A DNA stretch of 64,000 bases from Parasphingopyxis algicola (GTDB lineage: Bacteria > Pseudomonadota > Alphaproteobacteria > Sphingomonadales > Sphingomonadaceae): assembly GCF_013378075.1 (NCBI RefSeq), contig NZ_CP051131.1:2108001-2172000 (forward strand), read 5' to 3'. A program made the translations under genes and the position numbers. This document shows positions 40,237 through 49,473 of the stretch, one piece after another. Within the stretch, counting starts at the first letter, position 1, and each line of letters begins with the position of its first letter. A model generated the notes under the pieces. That model was not told the origin of the DNA. It saw only the letters and a list, made by a program, of their open reading frames with translations, and did not search any database.

Positions 40237-41886
40237 ATGCGGAAAATGCTGCTTGTGATGCTTGCCATCGTCGTGATCGGCGGCGGCTTCGCCTGGTACA
40301 ACCGCCAAGCCATCATCCTCTATTTCGTCGCGAACACCGGCAAAGAGGCGGTGGCAGCCCACCGTGCCATTTCCTGGGCGGCCGGCCCCGAAGACGCCGA
40401 AGCGCCGCCGGCCGAGCGCCCGCCCAATATCGTCTTTATCCTCGCCGACGATCTCGGGATCAACGACATCTCCACGTTCGGCGGCGGCGTCGCGGGCGGA
40501 AGTGTGCCGACACCGAATATCGACCGGCTGGCCGCGGACGGCATGATCTTCGAACAGGCCTATTCGGGCACCGCCAGTTGCGCGCCGAGCCGCGCGATGC
40601 TGATGACGGGCCGCTATCCGACACGCACCGGATTCGAGTTCACGCCGACACCCGACGGCATGGGCCGGATGGTCAATTTGCTGTCCGACACGGATCGTTC
40701 CGGTTTGCCGCCGCTGGAATGGGACAGCGCGCAGGCCGAAGCCGCCCCGCCTTATGCCGAGCAGGGCCTGCCGGGTTCGGAAATCACCATCGCCGAAGTG
40801 CTGGGCGAGGCCGGCTATCACACCGTCCATATCGGAAAATGGCATCTGGGACGGGGCGCGGAATTCGATCCCAACGCGCAGGGGTTCGACGAGAGCCTGT
40901 TGATGGCAAGCGGCTTGTTCCTGCCCGAAGAGCATCCCGACGTCGTCAATGCCCGGCTCGATTTCGATCCGATCGACCGGTTTCTCTGGGCGCGCATGCA
41001 ATTTGCGGCGAGCTTTAACGGCAGCGAATGGTTCGAGCCCGGCGGCTATCTCACCGATTGGTGGACCGACGAAGCGATCAGCGTCATCCGCGCCAACCGC
41101 AACCGGCCCTTCTTCCTGTATCTCGCGCATTGGGGCGTCCACACGCCACTTCAGGCGACGCGCGCGGATTATGAAGCGGTCGGCGATATCGAGCCACGCC
41201 GGGAGCGAGTTTACGCCGCCATGGTCCGCGCGCTCGACCGCAGCGTCGGGGACATTATGGACGAGCTCGAGGCGCAGGGGCTCGCGGACAATACGATCAT
41301 CGTCTTTTCGAGCGACAATGGCGGCGCTGGCTATATCGGCCTGCCCGATATCAACGCCCCCTTTCGGGGTTGGAAACTGACCTTTTTCGAGGGCGGGATC
41401 CGCGTTCCCCTATTTATCCGCTGGCCCGCGCGGATCGCGGCTGGAAGCCGCAGCGACACGGCGGTCGCGCATATCGATCTGATGCCGACGCTGGCAGCTG
41501 CGGCGGGAGCGGCCCTGCCCGAAGGCGTCACAATCGACGGCGTCGACCTGTTACCGCTGTCAGGTGCGCCCGAAAGGCCAGGCGATGCGATATTCTGGCA
41601 GAGCGGCTATTATCGGGCCGTGCGGCAGGGCGACTGGAAATTGCAGGTCAGCGAGCGCCCGGGGCGGGAATGGCTTTTCAATCTCGCCGAGGACCCGACT
41701 GAACAGACCGATCTCGCGCAACGGCATACCGACCGCGTTGCCGCAATGCGGGCACTGCTCGACCGGCACCGGGAAGGGCGGCGTCCGCCCCTCTATCCTT
41801 ATACCCTCGAAGCGCCGATCGCAGTGGACCGGACACTGGCCGACCGCGTGGGCAGTCAGGCTGAAGTGATATATTGGCCGAACTGA
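40237..41886 (+). CDS. Membrane-anchored sulfatase (formylglycine-dependent, type I)
   Basis: A second type I sulfatase (549 aa) with an N-terminal membrane anchor (residues 4-30, MLLVMLAIVVIGGGFAWY) rather than a lipobox, so it faces the periplasm. The metal motif NIVFILADDLGINDIS and the formylglycine signature C-A-P-S-R (Cys115) are intact, as is GKWHLG. The DNG motif appears as SSDNGGAGYIGLP. The ATG at 40237 is chosen for the GGGGAGG site; earlier in-frame codons lack one. It is only moderately similar to the lipoprotein sulfatase at 9255, so the two may cleave different sulfate esters. Confidence 0.93.
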   Translation: MRKMLLVMLAIVVIGGGFAWYNRQAIILYFVANTGKEAVAAHRAISWAAGPEDAEAPPAERPPNIVFILADDLGINDISTFGGGVAGGSVPTPNIDRLAADGMIFEQAYSGTASCAPSRAMLMTGRYPTRTGFEFTPTPDGMGRMVNLLSDTDRSGLPPLEWDSAQAEAAPPYAEQGLPGSEITIAEVLGEAGYHTVHIGKWHLGRGAEFDPNAQGFDESLLMASGLFLPEEHPDVVNARLDFDPIDRFLWARMQFAASFNGSEWFEPGGYLTDWWTDEAISVIRANRNRPFFLYLAHWGVHTPLQATRADYEAVGDIEPRRERVYAAMVRALDRSVGDIMDELEAQGLADNTIIVFSSDNGGAGYIGLPDINAPFRGWKLTFFEGGIRVPLFIRWPARIAAGSRSDTAVAHIDLMPTLAAAAGAALPEGVTIDGVDLLPLSGAPERPGDAIFWQSGYYRAVRQGDWKLQVSERPGREWLFNLAEDPTEQTDLAQRHTDRVAAMRALLDRHREGRRPPLYPYTLEAPIAVDRTLADRVGSQAEVIYWPN

Positions 41887-41898
41887 GCCGCCGATCGA

Positions 41899-42276
41899 TC
41901 AATCGGAACGCGCTTTGTTCAAATCGGCGTCGGCCAGCGTGCGGGCCAGAGTATCTCCCGACAACGGTTTTTTGAGCACCACGTCACCCGGTTCCAGAAA
42001 ATCGATCTGATCGCGGTCATAAGCAGTAATGAAAACGAAGGGGATGCCGCGTTCCCGCAAAGCCTTCGCGACCGGCCGGGATGTCTTGCCCGAACCGAGA
42101 TTGACATCGAGAAACGCGATGTCGATCTCCTGCTCCTTCGCGATTGCCTTTGCGTCGTCCAGATGGATGCTGGGACCGACAATCTCGAAGCCCAGATCTT
42201 CGACCAGATCCACCATTTCAAATGCGACCATGATTTCGTCTTCGACAATGAATACGCGTCGCGCTGTATCAGTCAT
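41899..42276 (-). CDS. Single-domain response regulator
   Basis: A 125-aa receiver-only protein with acceptor Asp57 (FLDVNLG), the acidic pair VEDE (11-14), a Thr in FITAYD and Lys in LKKPLS. It has no output domain, so it probably passes phosphate on or binds a partner. It overlaps the HWE kinase gene by 8 bp and is almost certainly its cognate partner. Confidence 0.92.
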   Translation of the reverse strand: MTDTARRVFIVEDEIMVAFEMVDLVEDLGFEIVGPSIHLDDAKAIAKEQEIDIAFLDVNLGSGKTSRPVAKALRERGIPFVFITAYDRDQIDFLEPGDVVLKKPLSGDTLARTLADADLNKARSD

Positions 42277-43372
42277 TTTCGTCCTGTTCGGTCATGGCGA
42301 ACGGTGCCACCAATCGCCAGGTTAGCCCATCCGCCGGGTAATCGATTGTAACGGAGCCTTGCGTCTCCATCGCAAGGGCGCGCTCTATGATGAACGAACC
42401 GAATCCCTTGCTTTCTGGTTTAACGGTCTTCGGGCCGCCGCGTTCCCTCCAATCGATTTGCAATTGGGAATCGGGCTCTTCGGACAGGTTCCAGTTGATC
42501 TCGACAATACCCCCGACAGCGGACAGCGCGCCATATTTGAACGCGTTGGTCGAAAGCTCGTAAAAGGCCATCGACAGAGCCAAGGCCTGTTTGGAGGGGA
42601 GCTCGACATCCGGTCCGGACATGACGACCGAGCCTTCTTCCACCTGCTGGCCGAGAATGTCCCGGACAATACCGCTGATCGTCGCAGTCTTCCATGTCTT
42701 CCCTACCAGACCCGCATGGGCCTTCGCATAAGCGTCCAGCCGCCGGTCGATCGTATCCCGCAATCCCGCCATTACCCTGTCCTTGCGAAGAGACTGGCTG
42801 ACGATCGACTTGACCACCGTGAAGGCGTTTTTGACGCGGTGATCGAGTTCGCCGATCAAAATTTCCTGTTCTCGCTGGAGTTGCCGTTCCTTCTCGATAT
42901 CGATCAGCGCGACCGAGGCGGCAATCATCGTGCCAGTATCGTCCGTTATCGGCCTGCCGACGATCTTCATCCAGAATCGTGAGCCATCACCGCGCTGATA
43001 ATGGACATCCAGTTCGGCATAATCCTCGCCGTCCCGGATCACGCGCGAGAGCGGATATTCGTGACTTTCGACGCGCCTGCCATCGGCATGAAAGGATATC
43101 CATTCGCCGTAGGAGTCGAAGTCCTCCGACTTGAGCATCGGATGACCGAGCATCTCCTCGACGCGGGAGTTGCCCAGCAATATCTCGCCGCTCGGCGCTT
43201 CGGCCAGGACAACGCCGACCGGAACGGTCTCCAGCGCCGCACCGAGAATCGACGATCGTTTTTTCGCGCTGTCCGCGATGGCCGCCTGATCGGCGCTGTC
43301 GGCAAGCGCTTCGGCGAGTCTTTTGCGCAGATCCGCATTTTCTGCGGTCAGTTTTTTGTTCAACTCGTCCAT
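42269..43372 (-). CDS. HWE-family sensor histidine kinase with PAS domain
   Basis: A soluble histidine kinase (367 aa) with an N-terminal coiled-coil-like stretch, a PAS domain (about 40-165), and an HWE kinase core. His178 lies in ELDHRVKNAFTVVKS, and the WRE motif appears as DWRERGGP. HWE kinases in alphaproteobacteria often feed the general stress response or light/redox signalling. No membrane segment is present. The start is placed at 43372 (MDELNKKL), with AGAGG upstream; a longer frame begins at 43414. Confidence 0.9.
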   Translation of the reverse strand: MDELNKKLTAENADLRKRLAEALADSADQAAIADSAKKRSSILGAALETVPVGVVLAEAPSGEILLGNSRVEEMLGHPMLKSEDFDSYGEWISFHADGRRVESHEYPLSRVIRDGEDYAELDVHYQRGDGSRFWMKIVGRPITDDTGTMIAASVALIDIEKERQLQREQEILIGELDHRVKNAFTVVKSIVSQSLRKDRVMAGLRDTIDRRLDAYAKAHAGLVGKTWKTATISGIVRDILGQQVEEGSVVMSGPDVELPSKQALALSMAFYELSTNAFKYGALSAVGGIVEINWNLSEEPDSQLQIDWRERGGPKTVKPESKGFGSFIIERALAMETQGSVTIDYPADGLTWRLVAPFAMTEQDEND

Positions 43373-43414
43373 CGGAACCTCTCTTGCATACGCTACTTTA
43401 CTATGAGCCACCAT

Positions 43415-43783
43415 GTGATTTCATTTTGATTCCCAACACTTACCAAGAATCGTTCGGATGCGTACATTATTGTCACCCTGCGGTCGCTCGTTCAGCGGAC
43501 ATCGGCTCTGCGGCAATAGGACCGCCACTCAAGTGCGAAAATCCCGTTGATTCGAGCGTTTCCTCGGCCATCAAAAATAAATATTATCCATTACATGGGC
43601 GTAACAATCACCTCCTGAAGTGGACAAAGAAGACCTTATGCCGCCGGCGTTTCGATTGCGAACATACCAAGATCATTATTTGTTAAGGCGCCCAGAGCTA
43701 CCGGATTTCCGGGGCATGACAGAACACCAATATTTGCGAGCAGGAGACCAGATACTTCAAGGACGAACGAGCGGGAGAACATA
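43415..43783. other. AT-richer intergenic region
   Basis: A 369-bp spacer between divergent HWE kinase and PilZ genes, visibly poorer in GC than its surroundings. A 100-codon frame (43384-43686) is present but has no homology or coding bias and is not called. It probably holds both promoters. No sigma-factor motif was firmly recognised. Confidence 0.6.
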
Positions 43784-44530
43784 ATGAACGTTCAGTGGCA
43801 GAATTTTTCGGACTCCGGTCAGCATGATGCTGCACGGCAACAGCTGGGCGATCGGCGCGATGCGATCAGGCACCGCGCTGTTCTTCAACAAGCTCGCTAT
43901 GTCAGCCAATATTCCCAACAATTATGTATCGTGAAAAACATCTCGCGCTCCGGGATGCTGGCGCGGACTTTCATTCCGCTTGAAAAGCGCGACAAACAGT
44001 TGATCGAGTTCCGCAGCGGCCGAAGAATACTGGGTCGCGTCGCTTGGACGAAAGACGATGTTGCCGGCTTCGAGTTCGTCGACAAGGTAGATCCGGACGC
44101 GATTTTCAAACCGCAAAGCTTTGAAATCCTTCCTCGGACCCCGCGGCTGGAACTCGATATCGTCGCCCGCTTCGAAACCGAACATATCATGGCGATGGTC
44201 CCACTGCTCGATATCTCGCAGACCGGGGCGAAGATCGAATGCCATGGTATCGCGCGAACCGGAAGTCCGGTCACGCTCCATGTCGAGAATTTGGCCCGGC
44301 TCCCCGCGGTCGTGCGCTGGTCCGATTCCGGGCAGATGGGCTTGTTCTTCAAGAACAAAATTCCGCTTGCGACACTCGCAAAATGGGCGTGCCGGAAGAA
44401 GCCGCGCCGCAGCCTGATCGATTATTGTCTCGACCAGGCGTCGCTTCCGGCCGGTGCCCGGCTTGACGAGGACTGGCAGGACCTGTGCCGCCAGATCGAC
44501 ACGCTGACGCAGACGTCCGACAGCGGCTAG
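43784..44530 (+). CDS. Tandem PilZ-domain protein
   Basis: A 248-aa protein with two PilZ-like domains: about 25-100 (IVKNISRSGMLARTFIPLEK, RVAWTKDDVAGFEF) and about 115-200 (VPLLDISQTGAKIECHG, VVRWSDSGQMGLFF). The D/N-x-S-x-x-G motif is in both; the RxxxR arm is weak, so c-di-GMP binding by each domain is uncertain. The C-terminus has a charged helix. It may link the regulatory island to motility or surface attachment. Its stop shares a CTAG with the convergent nitronate monooxygenase gene. Confidence 0.83.
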   Translation: MNVQWQNFSDSGQHDAARQQLGDRRDAIRHRAVLQQARYVSQYSQQLCIVKNISRSGMLARTFIPLEKRDKQLIEFRSGRRILGRVAWTKDDVAGFEFVDKVDPDAIFKPQSFEILPRTPRLELDIVARFETEHIMAMVPLLDISQTGAKIECHGIARTGSPVTLHVENLARLPAVVRWSDSGQMGLFFKNKIPLATLAKWACRKKPRRSLIDYCLDQASLPAGARLDEDWQDLCRQIDTLTQTSDSG

Positions 44531-45672
44531 ACTTCGAAAAAATTCGAAAGACGTTCAAACGCGTCGGCGAAATCCTGCTTGAATTGCTGGACGACCTGGC
44601 CCGATGACATGGGTTCGTTCATCAGGCCCACCCCTTGACCGACCCAATAGGTTGCGAGTTTCTTCGCGCCCGCGTGACCGCCCTGGCTCAGCTTGTCGAT
44701 CTGCCGCAGGGCCGGTTCGCTGACCATCGACTGGAGCGGCATCGGCAGCGGGTCCGGCGCGTCCTTGGCCTCCCAGGCATCGGTCCAGGGCGAGCGGAGC
44801 TGACGCGACGGCTTGCCGGTTCGCGAGCGCGATCGCACCGTATCGCGCGAGGTAGCGGCGAGCATCTTGTCTTTCACTACCGGATTGGTTTCCGCTTCGG
44901 CGGTCGTCAGCCAGACCGAGCCGCACCACGCGCCGGCCGCGCCCATCGCCATCGCGGCCGCCATCTGTTCGCCCGTCGTGATCCCGCCCGCGGCGAGGAT
45001 CGGCGTATCGGCTCCGATCTCCCTGAGCGCGCGCGCGACCTCGGGGATCAGCACCATCGTCGATACATCGCCGCAATGGCCGCCCGCCTCGCCGCCGGCG
45101 ACGACGAGAATGTCGACACCCGCCTCGACCTGGGCAACCGCATGTTCCCGCGCACCGACCAGCGCCGCAACCGGAACCCCGTGCTCTTTTCCCATGTCGA
45201 GCATGACCTGCGGCGGTACGCCCAACGCGTTGGCAATCAGCTTGATCGGATATTCGAACGCGGCTTCGAGACTGGTCGCGGCGCCCTCTTCGCGCAAGTT
45301 TCTGGCGAAGTTGGCAGACATTCCGCGTGTCTTTTCAAGGTCGCCGGTCGCGATATCATGATCCTGCAAAATTCCCGCCGCGAAATCCTTATGCCCTTCC
45401 GGAATGGCATCAATCAGCTTGCCGGTGTCGAGCCTTTCGCCCTTGCCGGCGAACTTGTTGGGCACGATCAGGTCGACACCATAGGGTTTCCCGTCGACAT
45501 GCGCGTCGATCCAGTCCAGCTCCTCGCGCAACCGGTCCGGAGACAGGTTGACGGCGCCGAACACACCCATGCCGCCGGCTTTCGACACTGCGGCAACGAC
45601 GTCGCGACAATGCGAAAAGGCGAGCAGCGGAAAATCGATATCGAGCATCGAACAGATCGGTGAATTCATCAT
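44527..45672 (-). CDS. Nitronate monooxygenase-family (2-nitropropane dioxygenase-like) flavoprotein
   Basis: An FMN TIM-barrel protein (381 aa) of the nitronate monooxygenase family: DIDFPLLAFSHCRDVVAAVS, KAGGMGVFGAVNLSPDRL, and DILVVAGGEAGGHCGDVSTM with the phosphate loop LAAGGITTGEQMAAAMAMG. It may oxidise a nitronate or act as an enoyl-type reductase/oxidase. The start is at 45672 with AGGAG 8 nt upstream. It is divergent from the ferredoxin reductase. Confidence 0.88.
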   Translation of the reverse strand: MMNSPICSMLDIDFPLLAFSHCRDVVAAVSKAGGMGVFGAVNLSPDRLREELDWIDAHVDGKPYGVDLIVPNKFAGKGERLDTGKLIDAIPEGHKDFAAGILQDHDIATGDLEKTRGMSANFARNLREEGAATSLEAAFEYPIKLIANALGVPPQVMLDMGKEHGVPVAALVGAREHAVAQVEAGVDILVVAGGEAGGHCGDVSTMVLIPEVARALREIGADTPILAAGGITTGEQMAAAMAMGAAGAWCGSVWLTTAEAETNPVVKDKMLAATSRDTVRSRSRTGKPSRQLRSPWTDAWEAKDAPDPLPMPLQSMVSEPALRQIDKLSQGGHAGAKKLATYWVGQGVGLMNEPMSSGQVVQQFKQDFADAFERLSNFFEV

Positions 45673-45743
45673 GCAGGTATCTCCTATGGTCCGCACCATA
45701 TCGGCGCATCGGTATCACGCAAGGCGAAGGGCCACCAGCCGAA

Positions 45744-45753
45744 TGCCAGCCCT
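45744..45753 (+). promoter_or_regulatory. Candidate operator/promoter motif, site E (TGCCAGCCCT)
   Basis: In the divergent spacer between the nitronate monooxygenase and ferredoxin reductase genes. It shares TGCCAG with sites C and D but not the TCGC end. The neighbouring CAGCCGAATGCCAGCCCTAT resembles GGCCAGCCTATC at 2530. Confidence 0.22.
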
Positions 45754-45803
45754 ATCGAATTTCCGTCTGTTGAAAACCGGTCTGACTGCGCTAGGCTGTT
45801 TCG

Positions 45804-47033
45804 ATGAAGAGTTCGGTCGATATCGCCATTGTCGGGGCGGGTCATGGCGGCGCCCAGGCGGCCATCATGCTGCGCCAGCAGAAGTTCGAGGGGTCGATCA
45901 CACTGATCGGAGACGAGCCCGAACACCCGTACGAGCGCCCGCCGCTGTCCAAGGAATATTTCGCCGGCGAAAAACCGTTCGAGCGGATCATGATCCGGCC
46001 GGAAAAATTCTGGGCCGAGCGCGACATCACGATGATGCTCGGCCGGCAGGTGACGAGTGTCGACGCCGAGCGGCACGAACTGACATTCGCCGACGGAGAC
46101 ACCCTCGCCTATGGCCATCTGATCTGGGCGACGGGCGGAACTCCGCGCGTGTTGAACTGTCCCGGGCACGACCTGTCGGGCGTCCATGCCGTGCGGACCC
46201 GGGCCGATGTCGACGCGATGATGGCAAAGCTCGACACCGTCGAGCGCGTTGCGATTATCGGCGGTGGCTATATCGGTCTGGAGGCGGCGGCCGTTCTCAC
46301 GAAGCTGGGCAAGCAAGTTGTGCTGCTCGAGGCGCTGGACCGGGTGTTGGCGCGGGTGGCGGGCGAAGAGCTGTCGCACTTCTACGAAAGCGAGCATCGC
46401 GCCCATGGTGTCGATTTGCGAACGGACGTCGCCGTGACCTGCATTGCCGGCAAAGATGGCCGGGCGAACGGCGTCGAACTGGCAAACGGCGAAACCATCG
46501 CCGCGGACATGGTGATCGTCGGCATCGGCGTAGAGCCGGCGATCGGACCGCTGCTGGAAGCGGGCGCCAAGGGCAACAATGGCGTCTCGGTCGATGCGAA
46601 CTGCCGGACGAGCCTGCCCGATATCTTCGCGATCGGCGACTGCGCGGCGCATGCCAATCCGTTCGCCGATGGCGCGACGATCCGGCTCGAATCGGTGCAG
46701 AACGCCAACGATCAGGCGACGGTTGCCGCCAAGACGATCCTCGGCCATCCGGTCCCCTATGAAGCGATACCGTGGTTCTGGTCCAACCAGTACGACCTGA
46801 AGCTTCAGACGATCGGCCTCTCGACCGGTCACGACGCGACGATCGTCCGTGGCGATCCGGCAACCCGCAGTTTTTCGGTGGTCTATCTGAAGGACGGCCG
46901 GGTGATCGCGCTCGACTGCGTTAACGCGACCAAGGACTATGTGCAGGGGCGGAAACTCATCATCGGCAAAGCCAGACCGGATCCGGCAAGGCTCGCCGAT
47001 GCGGCGGTTCCGCTCAAGGAACTCGCGGCCTAG
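45804..47033 (+). CDS. Ferredoxin/rubredoxin reductase-type FAD oxidoreductase
   Basis: A 409-aa NAD(P)H-dependent FAD oxidoreductase supplying electrons to Rieske oxygenases or P450s. FAD motif [11 protein letters not shown] (residues 9-19), PPLSKEYF, the second Rossmann motif [14 protein letters not shown] and the C-terminal FAD segment [17 protein letters not shown] are all present. It is the only such reductase in the window, so it could serve the two Rieske oxygenases (31647, 32887) and the P450s through the Rieske ferredoxin at 16074. ATG start with a spaced AAAACCGGTC leader. Confidence 0.92.
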   Translation: MKSSVDIAIVGAGHGGAQAAIMLRQQKFEGSITLIGDEPEHPYERPPLSKEYFAGEKPFERIMIRPEKFWAERDITMMLGRQVTSVDAERHELTFADGDTLAYGHLIWATGGTPRVLNCPGHDLSGVHAVRTRADVDAMMAKLDTVERVAIIGGGYIGLEAAAVLTKLGKQVVLLEALDRVLARVAGEELSHFYESEHRAHGVDLRTDVAVTCIAGKDGRANGVELANGETIAADMVIVGIGVEPAIGPLLEAGAKGNNGVSVDANCRTSLPDIFAIGDCAAHANPFADGATIRLESVQNANDQATVAAKTILGHPVPYEAIPWFWSNQYDLKLQTIGLSTGHDATIVRGDPATRSFSVVYLKDGRVIALDCVNATKDYVQGRKLIIGKARPDPARLADAAVPLKELAA

Positions 47034-47063
47034 CATTCCGCATATCGAACAGGGAGCAATGCA

Positions 47064-48158
47064 TTGAGCACAGCAGAAACGGGGCCGTTGGCCGGATGCC
47101 GGATCGTCGAATTCGACGCGATCGGTCCGGTACCGCTCGCGGGAATGATCCTGGCTGATATGGGCGCCGACATCGTCCGGATCGGCCGCCCGGGAAGCGC
47201 CGCGATGGCGGACATGCCCGGCAATGTCGTGCTGCAACGCGGGCGACAGACCGTGGAGCTCAACCTCAAGGACGATGCGCAGCGCGACCGGGCCATGGAT
47301 CTTATCGCTAAGGCCGATGCCGTGCTCGAGGGTCAGCGTCCGGGCGTGATGGAAAGGCTGGGGCTCGGCCCCGAGCATTGCCATGCCCGCAACGCCAGGC
47401 TGGTCTATGGGCGGATGACCGGTTGGGGCCAGGACGGCCCGCTCGCCCAGAGCGCCGGCCACGATATCGGCTATATCGCCATCACCGGGGCGCTGGGCTC
47501 GATCGGGCGGAAGGACGCGCCGCCGCCGCCGCCGCTCAACCTGGTCGGCGACTATGGCGGCGGCACGATGTTCCTGATCGCCGGCGTGCTGGCTGGCATC
47601 CTGTCAGCCCGGGAGACCGGCAAGGGCCAGGTCGTCGACGCGGCAATGACCGACGGGGCCGCGATCCTGATGAGCATGTTCTACGCCTTCCATGCGGGCG
47701 GCATGTGGAAAGCGGAGCGCGAGGCCAATCTGCTCGACGGCGGCACGCCCTGGTATCGCTGCTACGAAACGGCCGATGGCGGCCATATGGCCGTCGGCGC
47801 GATCGAGCCGCAATTCTACGCCGAGCTGCTCGCCAAACTCGAACTCGACCCGGAAGATTTCCCGCAGGGGGACAAGACGGGCTGGCCGAAGATGGCCGAG
47901 GCCTTCGCCGCGAAATTCGCAAGCCGGACGCGCGACGAATGGGCCGCCCATTTCGAGGGCAGCGACGCCTGTGTCGCGCCGGTTCTCTCGATTGCCGAGG
48001 CGCCCGCGCATCCGCATAACGCCGCGCGCCAGACCTTCGCCGAACATCGCGGCATCATGCAGCCGATGCCCGCGCCCCGTTTTTCGGAAACGCCGGCACG
48101 CATCGGCAAGGCAAGCGGGACGGTTGCCGTCGAGGATGCGCTCGGCCGCTGGGCCTAG
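47064..48158 (+). CDS. CaiB/BaiF-family CoA racemase/transferase (alpha-methylacyl-CoA racemase-like)
   Basis: A 364-aa family III CoA transferase-fold protein. His133 (AGHDIGYIA) and Asp163 (LVGDYGGG) are 30 residues apart, as His126 and Asp156 are in the mycobacterial AMACR. This favours epimerisation of a 2-methylacyl-CoA, a step needed for branched side chains. Translation appears to start at TTG (47064) since AGGGAG lies 7 nt upstream; the ATG at 47059 is in another frame. It follows the ferredoxin reductase. Confidence 0.87.
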   Translation: MSTAETGPLAGCRIVEFDAIGPVPLAGMILADMGADIVRIGRPGSAAMADMPGNVVLQRGRQTVELNLKDDAQRDRAMDLIAKADAVLEGQRPGVMERLGLGPEHCHARNARLVYGRMTGWGQDGPLAQSAGHDIGYIAITGALGSIGRKDAPPPPPLNLVGDYGGGTMFLIAGVLAGILSARETGKGQVVDAAMTDGAAILMSMFYAFHAGGMWKAEREANLLDGGTPWYRCYETADGGHMAVGAIEPQFYAELLAKLELDPEDFPQGDKTGWPKMAEAFAAKFASRTRDEWAAHFEGSDACVAPVLSIAEAPAHPHNAARQTFAEHRGIMQPMPAPRFSETPARIGKASGTVAVEDALGRWA

Positions 48159-48165
48159 GCCGTAC

Positions 48166-49338
48166 CTAGCTCTCGCGCTTGAAGGTCAGTCCGGCATTGG
48201 CTTCCAGCCGTTCGATCAACGGCGCCGCCATCACGGCACCGGGCGTCAATATCCCACCCGGCGCATCCGGAACGTCGCGGACGAGGCAGATCGCGCTTTC
48301 GGCGATCATCTTCGATGTCGAGCCATATCCCGGATCCTTGTCGCCGGTCACACCCGCGGTGACCTGTTGTCCGTCATCGCCTTCGGCGACGAACAGCACA
48401 TCGTAAAAGCCCGCCTCGCGTTCCTCCTTGCTCGGCCCTTCGCCGGGCTTGGGGCCATCCTCGCTACCGAGTGAATTGTCGCCGGCCACCGCTTTCGCGG
48501 CCGCTTCCCCGCTGTCGCCGGGACCGGTCAGCACCATCTCGTCGTAAACGAAATCCTCGCCATAGGGGTGCCCGAGCAGGAAGTTCGTCCGGTGCACATT
48601 GCGCGTGTTGATTGCGGCCATGATGAACGGCGCGACCCAGCTGTCGAGATCGGCTTCATAATCGACCGTGTTGCCGGGCGGCTGATCGGCGCCCTGGAAG
48701 CCCGGCGTGAGCGAGAAGGGGTTGAGCAGAAGCTTGACGATCTCGGGATCCTTGGCCGCCGCCGCCATCGTCGCCTTGAGGCTCGCTGCCGTGCCGCCGG
48801 AAAATGTGCCCTGCATCGCCCGGACCCGTCCCTTGATCCGTTTGGACGGTTCGCCGAACTCCTCTTTCGCCGCCTGCTGGAGGAACCAGACGCCGAGATC
48901 GAAGGGAATCGAATCGAAACCGCAGGAAAAAACGATGCGCGCCCCGCTCTCCTTCGCCTGATCGCCATAGCGATCGATCATCTGCCGCATCCAGGCAGGC
49001 TCGCCGCACAGATCCACATAATCGGTCCCCGCGGCGGCGCAGGCCGCAACCAGCGGCTCGCCATAGAGTTGATAGGGGCCGACGGTCGTCGCGACACATT
49101 GGGTGTGCGCGACCATATCGGCGATGGATTGGGTATCGTCCGCATCCGCCACGACGAGCGGCGTATCGGCGGGCGCGCCAATCTCATCACGTACTGCGGC
49201 CAGCTTGTCCGCACTGCGCCCGGCCATCGCCCAGCGCAGGTCTCCTGCATAATTCTGCACCAGATATTCGGCCACCAGCCGCCCGGTATAACCAGTCGCG
49301 CCGTAAATGATGACTTCGAATTCGCGGGTATCTGTCAT
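48166..49338 (-). CDS. Saccharopine dehydrogenase-like oxidoreductase (trans-acting enoyl reductase type)
   Basis: A 390-aa protein with N-terminal Rossmann fold EVIIYGATGYTGRLVAEYL and the CGFDSIPFDLGVWFLQQ segment found in trans-acting enoyl reductases. It is probably an NAD(P)H reductase acting on a lipid or terpenoid intermediate. It is convergent with the AMACR-like gene, separated by 7 bp. A TTGACGT half-site lies about 65 bp upstream. Confidence 0.85.
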   Translation of the reverse strand: MTDTREFEVIIYGATGYTGRLVAEYLVQNYAGDLRWAMAGRSADKLAAVRDEIGAPADTPLVVADADDTQSIADMVAHTQCVATTVGPYQLYGEPLVAACAAAGTDYVDLCGEPAWMRQMIDRYGDQAKESGARIVFSCGFDSIPFDLGVWFLQQAAKEEFGEPSKRIKGRVRAMQGTFSGGTAASLKATMAAAAKDPEIVKLLLNPFSLTPGFQGADQPPGNTVDYEADLDSWVAPFIMAAINTRNVHRTNFLLGHPYGEDFVYDEMVLTGPGDSGEAAAKAVAGDNSLGSEDGPKPGEGPSKEEREAGFYDVLFVAEGDDGQQVTAGVTGDKDPGYGSTSKMIAESAICLVRDVPDAPGGILTPGAVMAAPLIERLEANAGLTFKRES

Positions 49339-49402
49339 GGCAATTCTCCAAAAAACGCGGCTCTGGAAAGGGCCGCGAACGGATGGTCAGGTCGCAATCA
49401 TG

Positions 49403-49415
49403 TTTGACGTCTAAA
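49403..49415. promoter_or_regulatory. TTGACGT half-site upstream of the saccharopine-type gene
   Basis: The sequence TTTGACGTCTAAA sits about 65 bp before the minus-strand start at 49338. It resembles half of the AGGTTGACG palindrome at 55589. Confidence 0.3.
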
Positions 49416-49421
49416 CGCACG

Positions 49422-49451
49422 AAAAAGGGCGCCGCGTCAAACGCAGCGCCC
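49422..49451 (-). terminator. Rho-independent terminator of the TonB receptor gene
   Basis: On the minus strand a hairpin with arms GGGCGCTGCGT and ACGCGGCGCCC (one mismatch) is followed by TTTTTC. It lies 22 bp after the stop of the 991-aa TonB receptor. Confidence 0.8.
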
Positions 49452-49473
49452 GATTTCCTATGAGTCCCCGCGC

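Noticed and set aside
43384-43686. 100-codon plus-strand frame in the AT-richer spacer.
   Set aside because: No ribosome site, unusual composition (Cys, His, Tyr-rich) and no similarity; it overlaps the HWE kinase promoter.
43372-43784. General-stress (EcfG-type GGAAC-n16/17-CGTT) promoter near the HWE kinase.
   Set aside because: A GGAAC at 43376 has no matching -10 element at the right distance.
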